A DNA stretch of 19,820 nt. It comes from Fontibacterium sp038145245 (lineage in GTDB: Bacteria > Pseudomonadota > Alphaproteobacteria > Pelagibacterales > Pelagibacteraceae). A program made the translations under genes and the position numbers. Below are positions 1 to 7,011 of this stretch, piece after piece. Every line of letters begins with the position of its first letter. Within the stretch, counting starts at the first letter, position 1. A model generated the notes under the pieces. That model saw only the letters and a list, made by a program, of their open reading frames with translations. It made no database searches and had not been told where the DNA came from. Where the stretch lies: the NCBI GenBank assembly GCA_038145245.1, contig JAYQPI010000014.1, forward strand, positions 1 to 19,820, in the 5' to 3' direction.

Positions 1-42
1 GTAAACATGTTTAAAAAATAGATATATGTTCTCAGAATAAAT

Positions 43-606
43 ATGAAAATTTTAGGATCAGACATCAGGGTTGGCAATATCATTGAATATAAAAATGATC
101 TTTGGAAATGCCTTAAAAATCAAACTTCAAATCGTGGAAATCTTCGATCACACAATCAGGTAGAGCTTAAAAGTATCACTAAAGGTACAAAATTAAATGA
201 GAGATTCAGAGCAGATGAAACAGTTGAAAAAGCAAGTCTTGAAGAAAAAAAATTTCAATTCTTATATTCAGCAAACGATGAATTCTTTTTTATGGATAGT
301 GTTAATTTTGAACAAATCTCAATCAATAAAACTCTTATTGAAGAGTGTGAAAAATTTTTAAAAGAAAATTTAGAAGTTACGATTGAATTTTATCAAGACA
401 AGCCATTGAATATTATTCTGCCTAGATCTGTTGAATATGAAGTTCTTGAAACTGAATCAGTTGTAAAAGGACAAACTGCTTCTGGATCTTATAAACCAGC
501 AACGATTCAAAATGATGTTAAGATAATGGTTCCAACATTTATAAATCAAGGTGATAAAATAATCGTCGATACAGAAACTCAAGAATATTTAAAAAAAATT
601 AGCTAA
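43..606 (+). CDS. efp: Elongation factor P with an atypical tip loop
   Basis: EF-P binds between the P and E sites of the ribosome and relieves stalling at polyproline. The 187-residue length is normal. Family landmarks are present: the N-terminal KOW-like domain (GSDIRVGNIIEY near residues 5-16), NQVELKSITKGTKLNERFR (38-56), the middle domain, and a C-terminal OB domain with KGQTASGSYKPA and a VDTETQEYL ending. The tip of domain I is unusual. An ungapped alignment from memory with alphaproteobacterial EF-P (PGKGG loop) puts R31-G32-N33-L34-R35 there, so Asn33 replaces the lysine that is beta-lysylated in E. coli (arginine in rhamnosylated types). The gene starts at ATG 43, and its stop overlaps the suhB start by one base (TAATG). 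The identity is secure; the functional consequence of the loop is unknown. Confidence 0.96.
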   Translation: MKILGSDIRVGNIIEYKNDLWKCLKNQTSNRGNLRSHNQVELKSITKGTKLNERFRADETVEKASLEEKKFQFLYSANDEFFFMDSVNFEQISINKTLIEECEKFLKENLEVTIEFYQDKPLNIILPRSVEYEVLETESVVKGQTASGSYKPATIQNDVKIMVPTFINQGDKIIVDTETQEYLKKIS

Positions 607-1388
607 TGCCTTTACTATCGGCCAATCTAAACGTTATGGAGAAGGCTTGTAAAAAAGCATCTAAACTTTTAATTCGTGATTTTGGAGAAATTGAAAAATT
701 GCAGGTATCTAAAAAAGGCCCTGGAGATTTTGTTACAAATTCTGATAAAAGAACTGAAAAAATCATCATAAATGAACTTTCTCTCGCTAGACCCGATTAT
801 TCATTTCTAGCTGAAGAAAGTGGTTTATCTGAAAAAAATACTGAATTTAAGTGGATTATTGACCCTATTGATGGAACTACAAATTTTTTACACGGCATTC
901 CTTATTTTGCAATCTCAATAGGTTTAGAAAAAAATAAAGAAATTATTTGTGGCATGATTTTTAATCCTATAACTAATGAAATGTTTTATGCAGAAAAAGG
1001 AAAAGGCGCTTATTTAAATAATTCTAGAATTCGTGTTTCATCAAGAAAAAATATTGATGAATGCGTTCTTCTTACTGGAGGTCCTATTCTTTCTTATAAA
1101 AATAAAGAAATATTTTTCAAAGAATATGAATCTGTGAGTAGAAAAGTTGCAGCAACTAGAAAATTTGGTAGTTCAGCCCTTGATCTTGCCTATCTTGCTA
1201 GCGGTAGATGCGACGGTGTTTGGGAAAGAAATTTAAATTATTGGGATATTGCCGCAGGAATAATAATTGTCAAAGAAGCAGGCGGAACAGTAACTGACTT
1301 TAAAGGTGGGAATAAATACATCGAAGATAGAAATTTACTAGCTACAAATTCAAAAATAGATAAAGACCTTATTGCTTTACTTGCATAA
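606..1388 (+). CDS. suhB: Inositol-1-monophosphatase family protein SuhB
   Basis: This is a Mg2+/Li+-dependent sugar phosphatase of the inositol monophosphatase family. In E. coli, SuhB also joins the rRNA antitermination complex. All metal-site motifs can be read: GPGDFVTNSD (38-47), E70 in LAEESG, D86 and D89 in WIIDPIDGTTNF, and D214 in NYWDIAAG near the C terminus. The 260-residue length is normal. It starts at ATG 606 inside the efp stop (TAATG), so it is probably translationally coupled to efp. Met11 is a possible alternative start but would break the coupling. The physiological substrate cannot be told from sequence, since family members also hydrolyse other sugar phosphates. Confidence 0.93.
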   Translation: MPLLSANLNVMEKACKKASKLLIRDFGEIEKLQVSKKGPGDFVTNSDKRTEKIIINELSLARPDYSFLAEESGLSEKNTEFKWIIDPIDGTTNFLHGIPYFAISIGLEKNKEIICGMIFNPITNEMFYAEKGKGAYLNNSRIRVSSRKNIDECVLLTGGPILSYKNKEIFFKEYESVSRKVAATRKFGSSALDLAYLASGRCDGVWERNLNYWDIAAGIIIVKEAGGTVTDFKGGNKYIEDRNLLATNSKIDKDLIALLA

Positions 1389-1396
1389 ATTCTTAA

Positions 1397-2563
1397 ATGC
1401 TAAAAATTCTAATTTTTTTATTTCTTGATGTACTTGCTTTTAGCGGAGTTTTAATTTCAACTTTACCATTTCTGATTCATGAATATGGTGGAAATATACT
1501 TTTAATAACAATTATTTTTGGGTCTTTTTCATTTTTTCAATTTTTTACTTCACCATTTTGGGGAAGTTTATCAGATAGATTTGGAAGAAAACCAATGCTG
1601 ATCTTAAATTGTATTGCAGAAATTTTAGCTAATTTAATACTGGCAATTAGCGGGAGTTTATTAATGATATTTTTATCAAGAATTATAGCTGGTTTATTTA
1701 AAAATAATGTTTCTGTTGGAACAGCTTATATTGCGGACATCACAACTAAAAAAAATAGAGCAAAGGGAATGGGACTGTTTGGAGTATCGTTTGGTTTAGG
1801 ATTTACAGTAGGTCCAATGCTCGGTGGATTAGTAGCCGGATCCAATTTTACTATCATGACACTTGCAAATGTTGCTTGGATTGCATGTATAATTAATATT
1901 TTTAATTTATTATTTGTAACTTTTTTTGTAAAAGAATCTAAGAAATCATTTAATAATTTTTCAATAAAAAATTCTTTCAGTAAAATTTATTTACAGTTCA
2001 AGTTAATGAAAAAGAAAATATTACTTCCTTTCTTTTTAATTATATTTGTAGTTTATTTTGGATTTTCTGGGATGGAGGGCATATTTGCCATCTGGATAAA
2101 AGAAACTTTTGCCTGGGGTCCAAAAGAAGTTGGAATGGTCATGTTATATGCTGGATTAAGTCAGATTATAGTTCAGGGTTTTATTTTGAGAATATTACTT
2201 AAATTTTTTAATGAAGCTCAACTAATTAAGAGTGGAATTCTATTTTTAATTTTTGGTTTTTTGCTAATCCCAACTTCTAATATTTACTTAGTACCAATTG
2301 CAATATTCCTTCTATGTTACGGAATTGGTATCACAAATCCTTGTTTGAATAGCTTAGTATCAAAAAAATGCTCTAAGAATGAAAAAGGATTTGCTCTAGG
2401 CGCTGCTTATTCTGCTCAATCTATATCTAGATTTATTGGTCAACCGACTGCAGGTATTTTATTTTTATTTTTTGGCAAAGACATGCCTTTCTATCTAAAC
2501 TCAGCAATTCTCGCAGTAACAATAATATATTATTTATCTTTAAGAAAAAAAGTTAATAAATAA
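1397..2563 (+). CDS. Major facilitator superfamily transporter (TetA/MdtG-like)
   Basis: This is a polytopic inner-membrane protein of 388 residues, with about twelve hydrophobic segments as expected for a 12-TM MFS carrier. Loop 2-3 carries the MFS signature GSLSDRFGRKPM (about 56-67). TM5 has GLGFTVGPMLGG, resembling motif C of drug:H+ antiporters, and a central basic loop (ESKKSF... to LMKKK) separates the two halves. This pattern fits the TetA/MdtG branch of proton-driven efflux pumps. The substrate is unknown, and calling it a resistance gene would go beyond the sequence. It begins 8 bp after suhB in the same direction, so it is likely in the efp-suhB transcript. Confidence 0.85.
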   Translation: MLKILIFLFLDVLAFSGVLISTLPFLIHEYGGNILLITIIFGSFSFFQFFTSPFWGSLSDRFGRKPMLILNCIAEILANLILAISGSLLMIFLSRIIAGLFKNNVSVGTAYIADITTKKNRAKGMGLFGVSFGLGFTVGPMLGGLVAGSNFTIMTLANVAWIACIINIFNLLFVTFFVKESKKSFNNFSIKNSFSKIYLQFKLMKKKILLPFFLIIFVVYFGFSGMEGIFAIWIKETFAWGPKEVGMVMLYAGLSQIIVQGFILRILLKFFNEAQLIKSGILFLIFGFLLIPTSNIYLVPIAIFLLCYGIGITNPCLNSLVSKKCSKNEKGFALGAAYSAQSISRFIGQPTAGILFLFFGKDMPFYLNSAILAVTIIYYLSLRKKVNK

Positions 2564-2564
2564 T

Positions 2565-2585
2565 CACTTTATTTATTAAGAAGTG
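2565..2585 (+). terminator. Weak hairpin after the MFS gene, possible terminator
   Basis: CACTT (2565-2569) can pair with AAGTG (2581-2585) across an 11-nt AT-rich loop, directly after the MFS stop codon. No clean U-run follows, and the right arm abuts the rpmE -35 element. It is at best a weak terminator between two transcription units. Confidence 0.22.
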
Positions 2586-2613
2586 TTGTCTATTTATCTA
2601 ATTTTGCTATAAA
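2586..2613 (+). promoter_or_regulatory. Sigma-70-like promoter for rpmE-trcR-purEK
   Basis: TTGTCT (2586-2591) and TATAAA (2608-2613) are separated by 16 bp. A TG dinucleotide at 2605-2606 lies one base before the -10, an extended -10 element. Predicted transcription start is near 2620, leaving a leader of only about 10 nt before the rpmE ATG, with no Shine-Dalgarno. This is one of the clearest promoter matches in the window and suits a ribosomal protein gene. Confidence 0.58.
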
Positions 2614-2630
2614 AACTTTCTTCTAAAATT

Positions 2631-2864
2631 ATGAAAGAAAAAATACACCCAAAAACACACAAAATTAAAGTTGTAATGACTGACGGAAGTCAATTTGAAA
2701 CTTTGTCAACTTGGGGAAAAGAAAACGACATTATGAAATTAGATATTGATCCAATATCTCATCCTGCTTGGACAGGTGGTTCACAAAAAATTATTGATAA
2801 AGGAAGAGTAAGTAAATTTAATAAAAAATTCGAAAATCTTACAACCAAAACACCAAAAAAATAA
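2631..2864 (+). CDS. rpmE: 50S ribosomal protein L31 (cysteine-free type)
   Basis: L31 sits on the large subunit and bridges it to the small subunit head. The 77-residue protein begins MKEKIHPKTHKIKVVMTDG and contains the family-typical DIDPISHPAWTGGSQ near residues 38-52, followed by RVSKFNKKF. It has no cysteines, so it is the zinc-independent form common in alphaproteobacteria. The C terminus is lysine-rich (TKTPKK). It stands behind its own promoter and 6 bp before the next gene, trcR. Confidence 0.95.
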   Translation: MKEKIHPKTHKIKVVMTDGSQFETLSTWGKENDIMKLDIDPISHPAWTGGSQKIIDKGRVSKFNKKFENLTTKTPKK

Positions 2865-2870
2865 ATATTT

Positions 2871-3440
2871 ATGTTAGATAAACCTTTAATGCCAAAAGCT
2901 ACGGCGGTATGGCTACTTGAAAACACTAGTCTGACATTCAAACAAATAGCTGATTTTTGTCAACTTCATGAACTTGAAATTAAAGGGATAGCAGATGGTG
3001 ATGTTGCTGTTGGAATAAAGGCATATAATCCAATACTTGCAAATCAATTAACAAGAGAAGAAATTGAAGAATGCAGTAAAGACCCTAACAAATCATTATC
3101 TATAAATAAAAAAGTATTAGATTATGAAATTAAAACTGTTGTTGGTCCAAAATACACTCCTCTATCAAAGAGACAAGATAGGCCGGACGCAATTGCTTGG
3201 TTAGTAAAAAATTACCCGCAATTATCTGAGGGACAAATTTCTAAACTTGTAGGAACTACAAAAAATACGGTAGAATCTGTCAAAAGTAGAAAGCATTGGA
3301 ATGCTTCAAATATAACTCCTAAAGATCCTGTGGCTTTAAACTTATGTACTCAAAGCGACCTGCAAAAAGCAGTAGATAAAGCTAACAGAAAAATTGAAAA
3401 TCAAAAAAAAGCAAAATTAAAACTAGAAGCTAATAAGTAA
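2871..3440 (+). CDS. trcR: DUF1013 family cell-cycle transcriptional regulator TrcR
   Basis: This 189-residue protein matches DUF1013, an alphaproteobacterial family named TrcR in current annotation. Recognisable text includes MPKATAVWLLENTSLTFKQI (7-26), HELEIKGIADGDVAVGIKAYNP, and RPDAIAWLVKNYPQLSEGQI (104-123) followed by a SVKSRKHWN segment. Both of the latter blocks read as helix-turn-helix-like units and resemble each other, so the protein looks like a tandem of two related DNA-binding modules. The C-terminal tail (about 164-189) is Lys-rich and probably coiled. It lies 6 bp after rpmE and 23 bp before purE, in one likely transcript. The family call is firm. The regulatory targets in this organism are unknown, and the role assignment rests on the family name. 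Confidence 0.85.
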   Translation: MLDKPLMPKATAVWLLENTSLTFKQIADFCQLHELEIKGIADGDVAVGIKAYNPILANQLTREEIEECSKDPNKSLSINKKVLDYEIKTVVGPKYTPLSKRQDRPDAIAWLVKNYPQLSEGQISKLVGTTKNTVESVKSRKHWNASNITPKDPVALNLCTQSDLQKAVDKANRKIENQKKAKLKLEANK

Positions 3441-3463
3441 TTAAACTTATTTTAAAAATAAAT

Positions 3464-3964
3464 ATGTCTATTAAACTTAAAAATAAATCTATTGTTTCTA
3501 TAATTATGGGTAGTAAATCAGATTGGACTACTCTTAAAAAATCTGCCGAAATTCTAAAAAAATTAAAAATTCAGTATAATGTAAAAATTGTATCCGCGCA
3601 TAGAACTCCTATGAGGCTTGTCGAATTTGCTAAATCTGCTAAAAAAAATAATATTTCCGTTATCATTGCTGGTGCTGGTGGATCTGCTCATTTGCCTGGT
3701 ATGGTTGCTGCAATTACAGATTTGCCTGTTATTGGAATTCCTATGGAAACAAAATCTCTAAAAGGATTAGATAGTTTATTATCAATTGTACAAATGCCTT
3801 TTGGAATTCCTGTTGGAACTGTTGCTATTGGAGAAACAGGAGCAAAAAATGCTGCACTTTATGCTGCATCAATCTTAAGTCTTAATGATAAAAAAATTGC
3901 AAATAACTTAAGAATTTGGAGAAATAATCAAACTCTATCAGTAAAACATAATCCTAAAAAATGA
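3464..3964 (+). CDS. purE: N5-carboxyaminoimidazole ribonucleotide mutase
   Basis: Class I PurE converts N5-CAIR to CAIR in de novo purine synthesis and takes its substrate from PurK. The 166-residue protein has the nucleotide-binding start IIMGSKSDW (13-21), the active-site SAHRTP (44-49, with the catalytic histidine), and the glycine-rich AGAGGSAHLPGM loop (69-80), followed by the usual PVGTVAIGETGAKNAALYA. Its TGA stop overlaps the purK start (ATGA, 3961-3964), which fits tight coupling of an enzyme pair that shares an unstable intermediate. Confidence 0.97.
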   Translation: MSIKLKNKSIVSIIMGSKSDWTTLKKSAEILKKLKIQYNVKIVSAHRTPMRLVEFAKSAKKNNISVIIAGAGGSAHLPGMVAAITDLPVIGIPMETKSLKGLDSLLSIVQMPFGIPVGTVAIGETGAKNAALYAASILSLNDKKIANNLRIWRNNQTLSVKHNPKK

Positions 3965-5004
3965 AAAATAAAACCTTTACCCTTGGAGTATTTGGGGGTG
4001 GTCAATTAGGAAAATTTTTAGTTCAATCTGCAAAAAAACTTAATATCAAAACTTTTATATTTACTGACAATAAAGACTCCCCGGCTATTTATTATAGTGA
4101 TGATTTTATTGTCTCAAATTATAATAATAAAAAAAAATTAGATTTTTTTATAAAAAAAATTGATTTAGCAACGTTCGAATTTGAAAACATTCCTTTTAAA
4201 ACTCTTGATTATGTTGAAAAAAAAATCAATGTATCTCCAAAACCTGCCATTATAAAAATTCTTCAAGATAGATTAAAAGAAAAAACTTTTTTAAATTCAA
4301 TTGGGGTTAAAACAACTAAATTTTATTATTTAAAAAAAATTAATAAAAAAAGTATCGACAATAATATTTTTCCTGCATTAATAAAAACTATACGCTTTGG
4401 ATACGATGGAAAAGGACAAATATTTTTTAATAATAAAAAAGATTTTCTAAAATATCCATTTAAAGACTATGAATATATAATTGAAAAATTGGTCAATTTT
4501 AAAAAAGAAATTTCTGTAATTATAAGTAGAAATAAAAACAAATGCTTTTCTTTTGATGCATTTGAAAATCTACATAAAAATCAAATATTACAAAAATCAC
4601 ATGTTCCTGCGAAAATTAGTTCAAATTTAAATAACGAAGCAAAAAAAATTGCAAAAAAAATTGCAGATAAATTAAATTATATAGGAACTATGTGCGTTGA
4701 ATTCTTTGTAACTAAGAATAGCGAATTATTAGTAAATGAAATTGCTCCTAGGGTTCATAATTCTGGTCACTTGACCATGAATGCTCATAATGTCAGTCAA
4801 TTTGAAAATCACATAAGAGCAGTTTGCAATCTAAAGCTAAAAAAACCAAAAATTATTTACAAAGCTACTATGTATAATATTCTGGGCTCTGATATCAAAA
4901 AGTATAGATTAAAAAAAACTGCCAGTAATGAATTTTTTTATGATTATGGAAAATTAAGAATTAAAGAAAAAAGAAAAATGGGGCACCTAACTAAAGTCTT
5001 TTAA
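3961..5004 (+). CDS. purK: N5-carboxyaminoimidazole ribonucleotide synthase
   Basis: PurK is an ATP-grasp ligase that uses ATP and bicarbonate to convert AIR to N5-CAIR. The 347-residue protein shows the N-terminal GVFGGGQLGKF loop (9-19), the ATP-grasp FGYDGKGQ (146-153), a Glu-rich IIEKLVNFKKEISVI segment (173-187), and the metal/ATP site EFFVT...LLVNEIAPRVHNSGH (248-270). It has no fused PurE domain. The start overlaps purE (ATGA), and the stop overlaps that of the opposing COQ9-like gene. The coding sequence is rich in poly-A runs, yet the frame is intact throughout. Confidence 0.95.
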   Translation: MKNKTFTLGVFGGGQLGKFLVQSAKKLNIKTFIFTDNKDSPAIYYSDDFIVSNYNNKKKLDFFIKKIDLATFEFENIPFKTLDYVEKKINVSPKPAIIKILQDRLKEKTFLNSIGVKTTKFYYLKKINKKSIDNNIFPALIKTIRFGYDGKGQIFFNNKKDFLKYPFKDYEYIIEKLVNFKKEISVIISRNKNKCFSFDAFENLHKNQILQKSHVPAKISSNLNNEAKKIAKKIADKLNYIGTMCVEFFVTKNSELLVNEIAPRVHNSGHLTMNAHNVSQFENHIRAVCNLKLKKPKIIYKATMYNILGSDIKKYRLKKTASNEFFYDYGKLRIKEKRKMGHLTKVF

Positions 5005-5639
5005 AAACCACGTCCTACTTTTTGAATAGAAAAAGAAGTAAAAAATTCTTTTACGTTTTTTAAAAAATCAAATTTCATTCTGAATTGTGATATTAAATTT
5101 ACATGTTGAAGTGATTTATTAATTTGTTCTTCAATTTCTTTCTGTGTTAAATTATCTTTATAAAAACTCAAAATCAAAATTTTTAAGTAAATTGACGATA
5201 ACATAAACCTTTTTGTGTAATAGTTAAAATCAACTGAACGATCATTAGAATACTTCCACATAATATCTGCAACAGAATATATGTAACTTAAAACTTTTTC
5301 TGCACAATTATTTTTTATTAAATGAATAAAAAAAATTTTAATTAAATCCTTATTTTTATTTTCTATATAAAATCTTTTATTTAATAAAAATGAGATTTTT
5401 TCATTAGTTTTCTCAAACCTATTAATTTTAAATTTTATTTCATTTAAAAATTTTTTTTCTAGATCTTCAAAAAATAATTGACTAATTTTAATTAACAAAT
5501 CTTTTTTATCAAAAAAATTTGAATTATTTATTTCTTTAAAAGAATTATCATGATTAATATTGTCAAAATCAATTTTTTTAAAATTTTTATATAGATAATT
5601 TAAAATTTTATCTTTCTGCAATTTTGTAAAATCTGACAT
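5001..5639 (-). CDS. COQ9-family protein, likely ubiquinone biosynthesis
   Basis: COQ9 proteins are lipid-binding, TetR-fold accessory factors that assist the COQ7-type hydroxylation step of ubiquinone synthesis. The assignment rests on the C-terminal core around 125-148 of 212 residues: DIMWKYSNDRSVDFNYYTKR. This matches the family pattern of Trp, a Gly/Asp turn, then DFN-[WY]-YTKR, and it is followed by a hydrophobic helix (LSSIYLKILILSFY) and a helix with the position of the terminal lipid-binding helix. The N-terminal half is divergent and very Lys/Asn/Phe-rich, as expected at this base composition. It is the last gene of the mre cluster, 7 bp after mreD, and converges on purK. The symbol is left empty because bacterial naming varies and similarity is confined to the core. 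Confidence 0.72.
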   Translation of the reverse strand: MSDFTKLQKDKILNYLYKNFKKIDFDNINHDNSFKEINNSNFFDKKDLLIKISQLFFEDLEKKFLNEIKFKINRFEKTNEKISFLLNKRFYIENKNKDLIKIFFIHLIKNNCAEKVLSYIYSVADIMWKYSNDRSVDFNYYTKRFMLSSIYLKILILSFYKDNLTQKEIEEQINKSLQHVNLISQFRMKFDFLKNVKEFFTSFSIQKVGRGF

Positions 5640-5646
5640 TAAATAT

Positions 5647-6132
5647 CTAATAATGGTAAAATACTTTAAGCAAAGTCCTTATAACTGGATAAAAAATAAG
5701 ACTTACAATTATATTAATTGCTAATAATAAATATTCAAATGGTATTTGAGAAAAATTACTTAAAATTATTACTGATATAATTTGCACAATTAATAAGGAT
5801 ATTGCAAAAGCTACAAATTCATTTTGAAAATTTGTCTGCGTTCTTCTTTTTTTTAAATATGAAGCTAATTTACTTAAAAGAATAAAGCATATTGATGTCA
5901 TGCCAAAAGGCATCCCTTGGAGTGAGTCAAAAATTAATCCTATTAAAAATAAAAAAGTAATTGAAAAACGATCTTTTTCAAAAAAACAAAAATAAAAAAT
6001 TAATATATATTTAATATTTATTATTGGTCCTGGAGCAATCCAAGTATTTATAAAAATACTATCATTAATACAGATGAGTGTGAAAATAATATGTGCAGAA
6101 TAAAATTTAATTTTTTCTAAAAAAGAATTCAT
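5647..6132 (-). CDS. mreD: Rod shape-determining protein MreD
   Basis: MreD is an integral inner-membrane partner of MreC and MreB in the elongasome, which guides lateral wall synthesis. The 161-residue protein is almost all hydrophobic, with about five or six membrane segments. It carries the family-typical FLIGLIFDSLQGMPFGMTSI (about 61-80), in which the acidic-Gly turn is conserved. Its ATG overlaps the mreC stop (TAATG on the minus strand), and mreB-mreC-mreD are in the usual order, which supports an otherwise weakly conserved family. Confidence 0.9.
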   Translation of the reverse strand: MNSFLEKIKFYSAHIIFTLICINDSIFINTWIAPGPIINIKYILIFYFCFFEKDRFSITFLFLIGLIFDSLQGMPFGMTSICFILLSKLASYLKKRRTQTNFQNEFVAFAISLLIVQIISVIILSNFSQIPFEYLLLAINIIVSLIFYPVIRTLLKVFYHY

Positions 6133-6992
6133 TATTTTTTAACCTTTAAAACTGAAACATAGTTTAACTGATGTTCTTTAAATCCAAGATCAACAGAATA
6201 TTTTCTTTTTTTAATATCTTTTTTATTATCTGTGATTATTTTTCCAACATAAAGTCCTTCCTTAATAATTCCGTCAGATCCAGAAGTATAAATCTGATCA
6301 TTATTTTCAAGAACAGCATTTTGTGGAAGAAATAACAATTGCGCTCCTCCAAGACCACTTCCTTTTAAAATAGCATTAACTCCCCTAGATGGAATAACCA
6401 CAGGAATTCTACTGTTGAGATCTGTAATAATCATCGCTTTTGAACTAAATAAATTAACCTCTGAGATTTTTCCAAGATAAACGTTATTTCGTACAATCGC
6501 CTGTCCCAATTGAACTCCTTCATTTGAGCCTATTGTTAAAATTAAGTTTTTAGCAAATTCATTTGTATCTTCGTGAATTATTTTTGCATAAACCGAGACA
6601 TAGTCATCTTTGTTTTTAATTCCTAAAACTCTTTTTAAATTATCATTTTCATTTTTAAAAAATTGCAATTCTCGTTTTTCTGAATTTAATTGCTCTATTT
6701 CATCTTTTAATTTTTTATTCTCTAAAACAATATTGAAATTAAAATACTGCTTAGCCGAACTGCTCATATCGGAAATAAGCTTTATCGGAGTATTAACTAT
6801 GTAAATACTGTAAGTAATCCCGTCATTTATGAGTGCTTTTAAGAATCTTATAGCTCTAAAATCACTTCTTTCTGAAAATAAAAACAGGAAAGAAATTATA
6901 ATATATGATGGAAGTAAGAATTTTTTACTAATAGTTCTTTGTAAAGATGAAACGCCTGGGGTTGAGCTTCTAGCAAGCCTATTTTCACTCAT
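6132..6992 (-). CDS. mreC: Rod shape-determining protein MreC
   Basis: MreC is a bitopic periplasmic scaffold that links MreB/MreD to the PBP2-RodA synthase. The 286-residue protein has a short cytoplasmic N terminus, one membrane segment near 25-41 (FLLPSYIIISFLFLFS), a coiled coil about 88-121 (LENKKLKDEIEQLNSEKREL and on), and the double beta-barrel domain with AKIIHEDTNEF, TIGSNEGVQLGQAIV and VIPSRGVNAILKG. It lies 19 bp downstream of mreB and overlaps mreD by one base. Confidence 0.95.
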   Translation of the reverse strand: MSENRLARSSTPGVSSLQRTISKKFLLPSYIIISFLFLFSERSDFRAIRFLKALINDGITYSIYIVNTPIKLISDMSSSAKQYFNFNIVLENKKLKDEIEQLNSEKRELQFFKNENDNLKRVLGIKNKDDYVSVYAKIIHEDTNEFAKNLILTIGSNEGVQLGQAIVRNNVYLGKISEVNLFSSKAMIITDLNSRIPVVIPSRGVNAILKGSGLGGAQLLFLPQNAVLENNDQIYTSGSDGIIKEGLYVGKIITDNKKDIKKRKYSVDLGFKEHQLNYVSVLKVKK

Positions 6993-7011
6993 ATTTAATT
7001 AATATAACTTT

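Noticed and set aside
3..12. Palindrome AAACATGTTT upstream of efp, as an operator
   Set aside because: A single short palindrome at the window edge with no second copy or known match; chance is likely in this base composition.
1397..2563. MFS transporter as an acquired antibiotic-resistance gene
   Set aside because: Base composition matches its neighbours, no mobile element is nearby, and MFS motifs alone do not reveal substrate.
2759..2941. A 60-codon minus-strand frame across the rpmE/trcR junction
   Set aside because: Overlaps two well-supported genes and looks like reverse-strand noise.
3961..5004. Possible frameshift in purK because of many A6-A7 runs
   Set aside because: All motifs from the N-terminal Gly loop to the C-terminal metal site are in one uninterrupted frame of normal length.
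4993..5021. AAAGT/ACTTT inverted repeat at the purK/COQ9-like junction as a bidirectional terminator
   Set aside because: Only 5 bp with a 19-nt loop in AT-rich DNA, and no U-tract tied to the stem.
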